Source: Fusobacterium varium
Lineage (GTDB): Bacteria > Fusobacteriota > Fusobacteriia > Fusobacteriales > Fusobacteriaceae
Reading direction: 5' to 3'
Assembly (NCBI GenBank): GCA_900637705.1
Contig: LR134390.1
Span: 1,054,001 to 1,118,000, forward strand
DNA length: 64,000 bases
Part shown: piece after piece, positions 38,010-45,746 of the stretch
Layout: the number at the start of each line of letters is the position of its first letter
Numbering within the stretch: the stretch's first letter is position 1
The notes under the pieces: generated by a model
Told to the model about the DNA's origin: nothing
Databases searched by the model: none
Seen by the model: only the letters and a program-made list of their open reading frames with translations
Made by a program: the position numbers and the translations under genes

Positions 38010-38611
38010 GAAAATAAATAGACTAAATTCATGTAAAGAAAGAAATTATTTTAATAAAAAATTATCACCCATGAGGTAAATTTACCTTGTGGGTGATTTT
38101 TAGTTACGGTAGGTAATTTTTAGCAGAAAATTTTGTAAAAAAATATTGTAAAAAAATATTTTATAAAATAAAAAAAGTAGAATTTTATATAAATAAAAAA
38201 AATATTTTAGTAAAAAAAATCATCAGCCATTAGTTAAATTTACCGTGCAGGTTATTTTTGCTTACGGTTAGCAATTAAAGATAATTTTAATATCAAAAGG
38301 AGTTATATATTTTTTTGAAAAAGAGATAAAAATAAATAATTTTTTTTACAAAAGATAGAAAAATATTTAAAAAAATTCTTTAAAAAATATTAATGAAATA
38401 AGGGGGATTAGTATAAATATTATAAATGATAGGAAGATGATTTATTCATTTCTTTATTTCAAATTTTTAATTCTTCTATATACAAAAATGGAATGTTGTG
38501 CTAATATATGAACCATATCATTTGTGAAAAATTTTGAATATAAAAAAGCATTTCAAAAAAGATTATAAAAAACATTAACTATAAAAAAAGTTTGTAGATA
38601 TTACTACGAAT
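38010..38611. other. 602-bp AT-rich spacer with two related hairpins
   Basis: At 38064-38097 ATCACCC-ATGAGGTAAA pairs with TTTACCTTGT-GGGTGAT and is followed by TTTTTAG, the terminator of the glycerol oxidase operon. A degenerate second copy (CATCAGCC..AGTTAAATTTACCGTGCAGG, then TTACGGTTAG) lies at about 38219-38275. No reading frame is convincing up to 38627. The spacer marks the boundary between core metabolism and the mobile-like module. Confidence 0.7.
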
Positions 38612-38626
38612 TTGAAGGAGCGAAAG

Positions 38627-39694
38627 ATGAAAAACAAGAGAAGTACAAAGGAGCAATCATTTTGTTGGCAGGAGAAAAAAGTATTGAGATTATTTAGATG
38701 TCTATATGTGGGAAAGGAACTTGACAGGATTAGAAATCTGTATCTGACTCTTACTGAAATCTACAGTGATTTTAATGGGCAGGATATAAAATACTATACT
38801 GAAACAATAGCTAAATACAGTGGATTAAGCAAAGGTTGGATACCTAAAGGACTAAAAATACTTGAAGAGTTAAAAGTAATAGAATTGGTGGAGGAAAGAA
38901 GCAAGGGGAAATTTAAAGGGAAAAAATTAATATTTACTCCTGAAAACGTTGAAGAAATGGAAAAATTTACTAGAGAAGAAGAAATCAATAACGAGGAAAC
39001 TATTATCGAGGAAACTGTTACTGGTAAAACTATTACTGGAGAAACTATTATCGAGGAAAGTATTGCTGGTAAAACCATCACTGGAGAAACTATTGCTGAG
39101 GAAATTACCATGGGAGAAACCATCACTGGAGAAACTATTACTGGAGAAACTATCACTGGTAAAACCATTACTGGTGAAACCGTTGCTGATTTTTTACAGA
39201 CATCAGAAGATATTTTTGTTTTAGAAGATAATAAAAGATTAAAAGATATAAATAATACACACACAGAGGGAGAAAAAAATATTGAGAACAGAGAATGCAA
39301 AAAAGATGGCATGGAAAACACGCCAGTAGAGATCCAGCAGATATTAAAAAAATACAAAGAGTTGAATCTGCCTGATTTTGACTATAGACCAGAGAACCAT
39401 ATTTTGCTCAGGGCATATGGAGAATTGGGAGCTGCAAAGCTATTTGAAGCACTGACACTGATGTCACAGTCAAAATTTGTAAAAAACAACATGAGTGTGA
39501 ATGCAATCTTTAAAGTGGAAAACCTCAAAAAAGCTATCAATGGGAACTTTAAGGATAAAATATATAAGGGAAAAAAGAGCATTTCTGATACTAAAAAAGA
39601 ATTTAAAGAAATTGAGTATGAAGATTCTACAGGGGAATTTATAAAAGGGCTGCTTGCAAAAACATCTAGAGGGGGAGTAGATGAAGAAATGTGA
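38627..39694 (+). CDS. Phage/plasmid-type replication initiator-like protein with pentapeptide repeat tract
   Basis: A 355-aa protein. Residues ~25-110 look like a winged helix-turn-helix (TLTEIYSDFNGQ, YYTETIAKYSGLSKGWIPKGLKILEEL). Residues ~123-186 are a run of five-residue units of the form [EK]TI[TAI][GE]. The C-terminal third (LPDFDYRPENHILLRAYGELGAAKLFEAL, split over ~250-278) resembles DnaD/replisome-organiser regions. It lies directly before a DnaC-like loader and overlaps it by 14 bp, as in phage replication modules. Start ATG 38627 follows GAAGGAG. Identification is by pattern and context only. Confidence 0.6.
   Translation: MKNKRSTKEQSFCWQEKKVLRLFRCLYVGKELDRIRNLYLTLTEIYSDFNGQDIKYYTETIAKYSGLSKGWIPKGLKILEELKVIELVEERSKGKFKGKKLIFTPENVEEMEKFTREEEINNEETIIEETVTGKTITGETIIEESIAGKTITGETIAEEITMGETITGETITGETITGKTITGETVADFLQTSEDIFVLEDNKRLKDINNTHTEGEKNIENRECKKDGMENTPVEIQQILKKYKELNLPDFDYRPENHILLRAYGELGAAKLFEALTLMSQSKFVKNNMSVNAIFKVENLKKAINGNFKDKIYKGKKSISDTKKEFKEIEYEDSTGEFIKGLLAKTSRGGVDEEM
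38994..39184 (+). repeat. In-frame 15-bp minisatellite inside the initiator-like gene
   Basis: About twelve imperfect copies of a 15-bp unit close to GAAACTATTACTGGT, encoding ETITG, KTITG, ETIIE, ETIAE and variants. The unit length is a multiple of three, so copy-number change would lengthen or shorten a linker without breaking the frame. Confidence 0.85.
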
Positions 39695-40487
39695 ATTTTG
39701 TGGGGAAGATTATGTGAAAAATGAGAATAAATATTTTGCTGCGCTTCCAAAGGGGATTAAAAAAGAGCTGGAATATATACCCAGATGCGATTGTCTAGAG
39801 AAAAATAGGGCAAAGGAATTGGAGAAACTGGAAAAGAAGAGAGTACAGGAGTGTATGAAAAACAAGCTGAAGAAGTGCCTGGATATTTCTGTAATGGATA
39901 AAAAGTTTATAAACAGCAGGTTTGAGAATGCAGATATGAGCAGTAGTCATATGCAGCTGGCTAAAAGATATGCAGAGAATTTTCTGAAGAAGGATAAAAA
40001 AGAGGGTCTGCTTTTTTATGGGGGAGTGGGAACAGGGAAGACATTTGCAAGCGCCTGTATAGCGAACTATCTTATGGAGCAAGGGGAAACAGTGATAGTA
40101 ATCAATCTGGGACTGTATTTGAACAAACTCACCATAGAATGGGGAGAGGGAGAAAAAATTATTCTGGAACAGACAGAAAAATGTGATTTGATGATTATAG
40201 ACGATTTTGGATCTGAAAAAGAACTGGATAAGAATCAGACAGGGTGGAGAGCAGAAAAAATATATAATCTCATAGATGGGAGATACAGGAGTGAGAAGCC
40301 TTTGATAGTATCAACGAATCTGAACTTCAGTGAAGATAGAAACAGATGTGAGATAACTGAAAAGTTTTCAACACAGGGGCAGAACAGGATAAGGGACAGA
40401 ATAATTGATATGTGCTTTCCTGTACGAATAGCAGGAAATAGCAGAAGGGGAATGACACAGGAGAGATTCAGCGAATTTATGGAATAA
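39681..40487 (+). CDS. DnaC/IstB-like ATPase, probable helicase loader
   Basis: A 268-aa AAA+ protein. It has an N-terminal zinc-knuckle-like CEFCGEDY ... CDC, a helical stretch, then Walker A YGGVGTGKTFASACIANYL (~113-131) and Walker B LMIIDDFGSE (~172), arginine-finger region RIRDRIIDMC. This layout is that of phage DnaC-like helicase loaders. Codon use is richer in G/C-ending triplets (CTG, GCG, AGG) than the metabolic genes nearby, a sign of transfer. RBS GAGGGGGAG lies inside the preceding gene. Confidence 0.8.
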   Translation: MKKCEFCGEDYVKNENKYFAALPKGIKKELEYIPRCDCLEKNRAKELEKLEKKRVQECMKNKLKKCLDISVMDKKFINSRFENADMSSSHMQLAKRYAENFLKKDKKEGLLFYGGVGTGKTFASACIANYLMEQGETVIVINLGLYLNKLTIEWGEGEKIILEQTEKCDLMIIDDFGSEKELDKNQTGWRAEKIYNLIDGRYRSEKPLIVSTNLNFSEDRNRCEITEKFSTQGQNRIRDRIIDMCFPVRIAGNSRRGMTQERFSEFME

Positions 40488-40558
40488 AAAATTTGGGAGG
40501 CAGGGAATGAAAAAGAATTTGGAGGAAAGTGGAGCAGAGATAAAGAGAGGGAGTACAG

Positions 40559-40798
40559 GTGAATAGCGAAGAGTATATTTACAGAAAACTTGATACTCTA
40601 TCCTCTCTGGATAAGGTTTTATCTGAAGAAATGGTTAAACATCTAGGGGAGTGGGCAACGATAGACGATGTGGCAAAATATTTTAAAAAACATAGGAATA
40701 CTATATGCTACAAGCTGGAAGCAGGAGATATACTGCATAGAAGAATAGGAACGAGTATTTTGATTTATACAAGAAGCTTGATTTTTCTATTGGAATAA
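40559..40798 (+). CDS. Small helix-turn-helix protein (excisionase-like)
   Basis: A 79-aa protein with GTG start at 40559. GEWATIDDVAKYFKKHRNTICYKLEAGDILHRRIG is a MerR/excisionase-type HTH (shown here in outline, residues ~32-66). GEWATIDDVAKYF is the recognisable core. A 19-codon frame with its own RBS (40507-40566) overlaps its start and may couple translation. It could be a recombination-direction factor or a small regulator of the module. No integrase is present nearby. Confidence 0.55.
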   Translation: MNSEEYIYRKLDTLSSLDKVLSEEMVKHLGEWATIDDVAKYFKKHRNTICYKLEAGDILHRRIGTSILIYTRSLIFLLE

Positions 40799-40905
40799 GA
40801 TGCTAATACACATACATACACAAACAGCCACATTGGTGCACTGGATTGTTATGCGCATTGAGAGTATCATATACGTATGGCAAAAATAAAACAGGAGGCA
40901 GTAAA

Positions 40906-41220
40906 ATGGCAGGAGAAAATCAAGTAATATTAGCAGTGGTTCAAAAAGAAATGGAGAAGGTGGAAAATGCAATCAAGAGGGAAAAGGCTATATTAAAAAA
41001 TATAGACGATATAACAGCAACTCTTGAGCATATAGCAGAGCTAGTAGAATCAGGAAAGGAGTTCCCAGAAAACTCAGCATATGAGTCATACAAAGACTGG
41101 CAGGAAAGCGCAGAGAAGGAAATTAAATCTTATACAACTTCTTTGGAAACAATAGACAAGTACAGAAGTCTACTGGCAGCATACCAGTTTTATGTAAAAA
41201 ATAATACACCAGAAGCTTAA
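40906..41220 (+). CDS. Small helical protein, hypothetical (mobile module)
   Basis: A 104-aa soluble, highly charged, mostly helical protein with heptad-like spacing in MEKVENAIKREKAILKNIDDI (split over ~15-35). RBS AGGAGG lies 7 nt before ATG 40906. It shares the higher-G codon use of this module. A terminator follows at 41228. No known domain. Confidence 0.55.
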   Translation: MAGENQVILAVVQKEMEKVENAIKREKAILKNIDDITATLEHIAELVESGKEFPENSAYESYKDWQESAEKEIKSYTTSLETIDKYRSLLAAYQFYVKNNTPEA

Positions 41221-41227
41221 AGAAAAG

Positions 41228-41258
41228 AGGCTGTGGCAGAAGCTGCAGTCTTTTTTTT
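41228..41258 (+). terminator. Intrinsic terminator in the mobile-like module
   Basis: AGGCTG/CAGTCT (41228-41233 with 41246-41251), then seven T. It follows the stop at 41220. Confidence 0.65.
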
Positions 41259-41287
41259 ACCCAAAAATAAAAAACGGAGGAAAATTT

Positions 41288-41470
41288 ATGAAAACAATAA
41301 TAATAAAATTTTTAAAATATTTTATCAGCAGATGGTTTGGAACAAAGGCAATGGAAAAAGTAGTGATAACAGCTTTGGGAGAATTGGTAAAAAGAACAGA
41401 AAGCAAAATAGATGACAAGATATACGAGGCAGTATTTGAAAAACTGGAGGAGGAGAAAAATGATAAATAA
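41288..41470 (+). CDS. Small protein, hypothetical, phage-like
   Basis: A 60-aa protein with a hydrophobic/basic N-terminus (MKTIIIKFLKYFISRWFG) and an acidic helical tail. RBS GGAGG precedes the ATG. It overlaps the next gene by 11 bp. Pairs of tiny overlapping genes of this sort are typical of phage lysis or holin-accessory regions, but nothing proves that here. Confidence 0.45.
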   Translation: MKTIIIKFLKYFISRWFGTKAMEKVVITALGELVKRTESKIDDKIYEAVFEKLEEEKNDK

Positions 41471-41696
41471 TGCAGAACTGTTTTTTAAAATAATAACTAC
41501 AACAGGAACTTTTTTTCTGGCATACCACAGGTACACATTATCATTGTTTGAGAAAAAAATAGATAAAGGGGAGTGCGAAAAAGAAAGAATCTTTGCAGAA
41601 AAATTCAGAATAGAAAATATAAAAACACTGACTGAGGGAATAAGCAGAATTGAAGAAAGAATGACAAGGATAGAGGAGTATCTGATGAAGCATTAA
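41460..41696 (+). CDS. Small membrane-anchored coiled-coil protein, hypothetical
   Basis: A 78-aa protein: a short hydrophobic segment (AELFFKIITTTGTFFLAYH, residues 5-23), then a charged helix ending ISRIEERMTRIEEYLMKH with heptad character. RBS GGAGGAGG precedes ATG 41460. The layout resembles holin-adjacent or spanin-like small phage proteins. Function unknown. Confidence 0.45.
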   Translation: MINNAELFFKIITTTGTFFLAYHRYTLSLFEKKIDKGECEKERIFAEKFRIENIKTLTEGISRIEERMTRIEEYLMKH

Positions 41697-41746
41697 GAGG
41701 GAGAAAAAATAGAATACTAAAAAGTGGAAAAAGCGAGCTTTTTGCT

Positions 41747-42138
41747 AAAAAGTTCTTGTTTATACATAAAGGCGAACACATTCCCTATATTTTCCCTATC
41801 ATTGTACTCTTTAAATTTGTAAAAGTCAACATAAAAGTTTTGGGAGGGGAATGGGGTCCAAAAAATGAGGTATTAAAAATTGGGAGGTTAGAGCGTCTAA
41901 AAGTTCGCTTTTATGTATAAAAAGGAACTTTTCTCAGTTATCGGCTTAATTTCTACATTTAAATTTTTAATTTTAATTAGGATTTTGGAGCAAAAAATTG
42001 AAAAAAATTTTAAGAAAAATTTAAATAAAAAATATATAAAAACAAACTTGGGGAGGAAAAATATGATTGAAAAGATTATGAAGGCAGTAAAAAGCAGCAA
42101 CAAAAGAAGAGGAAGAAATATAACAATAGGGGCAGTAA
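41747..42138 (+). repeat. Autotransporter upstream region, direct repeat copy 1 (other copy 45327-45711)
   Basis: About 390 bp running from the left inverted site through the promoter segment to the signal-peptide codons is closely repeated at 45327-45711. The block from about 41855 to 41912 (GGGTCC...TTCGCTTTTAT) is almost base-for-base identical. The last part (AAATAAAAAATATATAAAAA) occurs a third time before the second autotransporter at 46336-46371. Confidence 0.85.
41752..41928. promoter_or_regulatory. Putative invertible promoter 1: IR-flanked segment upstream of autotransporter 1
   Basis: Two 26-bp sites (41752-41777 and 41903-41928) lie in inverted orientation around 125 bp. Read inward-out, each starts GTTCGC(C/T), has centre TTTAT-GT-ATAAA and ends GAAC, a 12+2+12 layout. 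The arms match at about 23 of 26 positions. Inside, on the minus strand, is a consensus promoter: TTGACT (41829-41824), 17 bp, TACAAT (41806-41801). It points away from the autotransporter at 42063. Inversion would aim it at that gene. Each arm can also form a hairpin, so paired terminators are the alternative reading. Confidence 0.6.
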
Positions 42139-45100
42139 TTGGATTCCTTTTGTCGTGTACAGCAGTAATGGGTGAAGATAAAGTACAGTTAGATATAGCT
42201 GTAAATGATGAAAAAATAAAGTTTAATGGTGAAGAATATAATAGTGAAACTCACAAATTTTTAGACAATACTTTTGATGGAGAAACTTATACTAACAATG
42301 AGGTGATTTTTAAAGAAACTTCAGATATGAATGATACTTCTACTGGGATAAAATTGGCATTATCAGATAAAACTATAAATATAATAAATAATGGAATAAT
42401 AGCAGCTAGAGGTGGAGGAAATGATGGTTATGGAATAGTTATTAGTTCAGGGACAATAGGAATTTTGACTAACAACGGACTAGTATTAGGTTATGGTGCT
42501 AATATGTCTTATGGTATATATAATGATTATTCAGGAAATATAACCACATTAATTAATAATGGACTAATAACTGCTAGCGAAGCTAGTAGTCCATGTGGAA
42601 TACAAAATAATGGAACAATAACTACACTAATTAACAACAAGTTTATAATTAGTAGCGAGTATGGAATAGAAAATGATGGAACAATAGGAACCTTAGTAAC
42701 ATCAGGAGCTAGTAATGGGATAAGTAGTAGTAACTCAAAAATAGGAAGCCTATTGAATAATGGAGTAATAGTAAGTGATGGGACTGAAACAGGAATATAT
42801 AATGGAGGGGCGTCAGCAGAAATGGACAACCTAAATAATCTAGGAGTTGTTTATGGAGAGAAAAATGCTATATCTAATACTGTTAATGGAGTTGTTTATG
42901 GAACTATAACAAGTGCAAAGAACTATGGAATACTTGTAAATGGAAGTGATACTAATGAGGTACTTGATGGATTAGATATTGTTGATTCATCTACTGCAGA
43001 TGCAAATAAATTAGTAAACTATGGACTTATAATAAAAAATAATGGTGAGGGTAAAATAGAGGCAGGAGCTGGAGGAGATCAAGATATATCAATACCATTC
43101 TATGATATTGAAGAAAATATCATGGGAGAAAGAAAGGTAAAAGTAGAAAATGTAACAGGAAAAAATGGTGATAAAAGTAATTCATTTGAAGGAGATAAAG
43201 AAAACCATATATTAAATGCTTTAACAAATACATATAAGGTTGGTGACAAAAATGATGAAGCTGAAGTGAAAGGTTCAATAGTCAATGCTTATGGAACAGC
43301 AGTTGTATTTGAAGAAGCAAATAAACAATTAACTTTGTCAGGAACAATAGTAAATGGTGGAATAGATGGGAATGCAACCATATTAGGAAGTGGTGGAGAG
43401 GATACACTAATACTTCAGTCAGGAGAAATTAAATATACAGATAAAGGAGTGGAAAAATCTATAACTCAAAATACTATAGTTAATGGAAATATAGATATGG
43501 GAGCTGGAGTTGATACCCTTACAATAGGAGATGGAACAATAATTAATGGAATTCTTGATGGTGGAGATAGCAATTCTAAAGATACTCTTAATTTTGGAAT
43601 AAGTTCAGGTGCTAAGTCAAATTCAGCAGACAGTCAAGGAATAAATATTATGCACAATATATCTAATTTCGAAAATATAAATATAAATACAAATGTTACT
43701 CTATTTAATCAAACTGTTAAAGCTGGTGGAACAGTAGAAGAATTAAAAGTAACAGGTGTAGAGAGCATAAAAATAGAAAAAGATGGAAATCTTATCCTAA
43801 GAATAAATGGAACAAGTGGAAACTCACATGCTTTATCAAGTAATACAGGAGGAGTAATAGAATCAAATGGAGGAAAACTTCTTTTAGCTCTAAATGGAGT
43901 ATCAGATGGAACTACAATAGATATGGGAATGAAGCTTGGAGATGGATTGTATGGTGTAGAAAATAATGATATTAAATACAGAGATTTATTTACTTTAGAA
44001 ACAACTTCTCTATTACACTCAGTTAGTAAAAATGAGCAGGATAATACAAAAGTAACTGTTACAACTAAATCTACACTGCCATTATCACCAGATACCCCTG
44101 AAGATGTAAATTATGAAAAATTAAATAAAATATATCAGAGTATGAGAGTTGTAGATGGAGTGAAGGAATTTGATGTAGATAGTGATGAGAAACTTTCAAC
44201 ATTCTTAGGATATTTAAATGACATCTATGCAGGGAATCCATATTCATATTCAAATGAGCTTTCAAGAAAATCAGTGGGAATGTTTAGAGATATAGCCACA
44301 GAAAATCAATTCAAACCAGAGCTGAATAAATGGTTGATAATGGGTGGATTAACTCATGCAGATGGTGGAACAAAAGATACATACTATGGAAAAGGATATT
44401 ATACATATGATATAGGAAGTTCAGATATAGACGCAGATACTAAGATAACAGGAGCATATATGCTTGGAGAGTATGGAGTATCAGACACATTGACTTATGG
44501 AGTAGTAATTGGAGGAAACAAGCTTAAATCTAACTTGTCTAATGGGTCAAAAGTAGATGGAGATGCGCTATATATGGGAGCGTATGCTAAGAAGTATGTA
44601 GGAAATCTAAAAGTAACAGGAGGATTAGGGCTACAGTATGGAGATTATGATGCAGATAGATTTGCAGCAGGAAAAGGAATAACAGAAACAAGAAGTTATT
44701 CAGATAACTATAATGATATGACATATGATATTTATCTAAATGGAAGATATTCTAATCCAATGGGAGATAACTTCTTCTTAGAACCATATGGAACATTGTC
44801 ATATACATATATCAAGCAGGATAGCGCAGATGAAGGAAGCAAGGTATTAGCAATAGAAACAGATTCAAAATCATTTGACTACACAGCAGCTAAAGTGGGA
44901 GTAGACATTAAGAAAGTAATACCACATGAAAAGGGAAAAAGTACACTGTCAGCAGGAGTGAGCTATACAAGACTTCTTACTGGGGCAGATGAAGAAAATA
45001 TCACAGGAAGATTTAAAGGAGAAAATGCAACTGACTTTGATATTTTGGTGGCTCATAAAAATGAACAAAGCATAGGACTAAATGCTAAGTACGCACTTGA

Positions 45101-45230
45101 ACTTGAAAATGGAATTCTGTTTGATGTAAAGGGAAGCTACTCATTAGAGAGAGATTCACACAAAGGAACAGGTAAAAACAGAAACAAAGGTGAATGGATA
45201 GTAGGTGCAGGACTGGGGTATAAGTTCTAG
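42063..45230 (+). CDS. Type V autotransporter 1 (surface/adhesin-like)
   Basis: A 1055-aa outer-membrane autotransporter. It has an extended signal sequence (MIEKIMKAVKSSNKRRGRN, then ITIGAVIGFLLSCTAVMG). The passenger (~38-735) is Asn/Gly/Thr-rich with repeated NNGxI-type turns expected of a beta-helix. The 12-strand barrel covers ~740-1055 (NQFKPELNKWLIMGG, FFLEPYGTLSYTY, ending GEWIVGAGLGYKF with the C-terminal Phe). Start ATG 42063 follows GGGGAGG; frames reaching further upstream are non-coding. The barrel is almost identical to that of 46383-49523, while the passengers differ. Surface role inferred; ligand unknown. Probably controlled by the invertible promoter upstream. Confidence 0.92.
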   Translation: MIEKIMKAVKSSNKRRGRNITIGAVIGFLLSCTAVMGEDKVQLDIAVNDEKIKFNGEEYNSETHKFLDNTFDGETYTNNEVIFKETSDMNDTSTGIKLALSDKTINIINNGIIAARGGGNDGYGIVISSGTIGILTNNGLVLGYGANMSYGIYNDYSGNITTLINNGLITASEASSPCGIQNNGTITTLINNKFIISSEYGIENDGTIGTLVTSGASNGISSSNSKIGSLLNNGVIVSDGTETGIYNGGASAEMDNLNNLGVVYGEKNAISNTVNGVVYGTITSAKNYGILVNGSDTNEVLDGLDIVDSSTADANKLVNYGLIIKNNGEGKIEAGAGGDQDISIPFYDIEENIMGERKVKVENVTGKNGDKSNSFEGDKENHILNALTNTYKVGDKNDEAEVKGSIVNAYGTAVVFEEANKQLTLSGTIVNGGIDGNATILGSGGEDTLILQSGEIKYTDKGVEKSITQNTIVNGNIDMGAGVDTLTIGDGTIINGILDGGDSNSKDTLNFGISSGAKSNSADSQGINIMHNISNFENININTNVTLFNQTVKAGGTVEELKVTGVESIKIEKDGNLILRINGTSGNSHALSSNTGGVIESNGGKLLLALNGVSDGTTIDMGMKLGDGLYGVENNDIKYRDLFTLETTSLLHSVSKNEQDNTKVTVTTKSTLPLSPDTPEDVNYEKLNKIYQSMRVVDGVKEFDVDSDEKLSTFLGYLNDIYAGNPYSYSNELSRKSVGMFRDIATENQFKPELNKWLIMGGLTHADGGTKDTYYGKGYYTYDIGSSDIDADTKITGAYMLGEYGVSDTLTYGVVIGGNKLKSNLSNGSKVDGDALYMGAYAKKYVGNLKVTGGLGLQYGDYDADRFAAGKGITETRSYSDNYNDMTYDIYLNGRYSNPMGDNFFLEPYGTLSYTYIKQDSADEGSKVLAIETDSKSFDYTAAKVGVDIKKVIPHEKGKSTLSAGVSYTRLLTGADEENITGRFKGENATDFDILVAHKNEQSIGLNAKYALELENGILFDVKGSYSLERDSHKGTGKNRNKGEWIVGAGLGYKF

Positions 45231-45326
45231 AATAAATAATACTTTAATCAAAATACACAGGGTACTCTAAATAATTTTTTTAAAGAGAGCTTGAGTAGAG
45301 AAAACATTGATTAAACCTGAATAAAC

Positions 45327-45711
45327 AAAAAAGTGTTCCCTTTTATCTATAAAGGCGAACACTTTTCTGATGTTTTCCCTACCATTATAATCTTTAAATT
45401 TGGAAAAGTCAATATAAAAGATTTGGGAGGAAAACGGGGTCCAAAAAATGAGGTATTAAAAATTGGGAGGTTAGAGCGTCTAAAAGTTCGCTTTTATAGA
45501 TAAAGAGGAACTTTTTTCAGTTACCGTCTTAATTTCTACAAATAAATTCTCAATTTTAATTTGGATTTTGGAGTAGAAAATTGAAAAAATTTCAAATAAA
45601 AATATATAAAAACAAACTTTGGGAGGAAAATTTGTGATTGAAAAAGTTATGGAAGTAGTAAAAAGCAGCAACAAAAAGAGAAGTAGAAATATAACAATAG
45701 GCGCAGGACTG
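45327..45711 (+). repeat. Autotransporter upstream region, direct repeat copy 2
   Basis: This matches 41747-42138 from the left inverted site to the NITIGA codons, then jumps straight into autotransporter 3'-end sequence (GCAGGACTGGGG). The 45231-45326 stretch before it holds no gene. Confidence 0.85.
45335..45511. promoter_or_regulatory. Putative invertible promoter 2: IR-flanked segment upstream of scar-HU-HU-autotransporter 2
   Basis: This has the same design as 41752-41928: inverted 26-bp sites at 45335-45360 and 45486-45511 around exactly 125 bp. The centre is TTTAT-AG-ATAAA in both arms (the first pair has GT). On the minus strand lies TTGACT (45412-45407), 17 bp, TATAAT (45389-45384), a full consensus promoter facing away from the genes at 45634-49523. 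Flipping it would drive the scar ORF, both HU-like genes and autotransporter 2, which follow without another clear promoter. Confidence 0.6.
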
Positions 45712-45726
45712 GGGGATAAGTTCTAG
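45634..45726 (+). pseudogene. In-frame deletion scar of a third autotransporter gene
   Basis: A 30-codon frame with GTG start and RBS GGGAGG. Codons 1-24 equal the autotransporter signal start (MIEKVMEVVKSSNKK..., through NITIGA), and codons 25-30 equal the extreme C-terminus (GLGDKF, compare GLGYKF). The whole ~1000-codon middle is gone. The joint falls at GGNGCAG, present at both ends of the intact genes, so deletion by recombination at this microhomology is likely. The frame and stop are preserved; the peptide itself is unlikely to work. Confidence 0.85.
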
Positions 45727-45746
45727 CAATAAAAATGGGGGAAGTA

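Noticed and set aside
38794-39357. 187-codon antisense frame across the initiator-like gene
   Set aside because: It is opened by the 15-bp repeat on the reverse strand. The plus-strand protein has the RBS and the coupled downstream gene.
41913-42062. 50-residue N-terminal extension of autotransporter 1
   Set aside because: The stretch overlaps the right inverted site and untranslated leader shared with 45500-45633, and the real start has a strong RBS and the family signal sequence.
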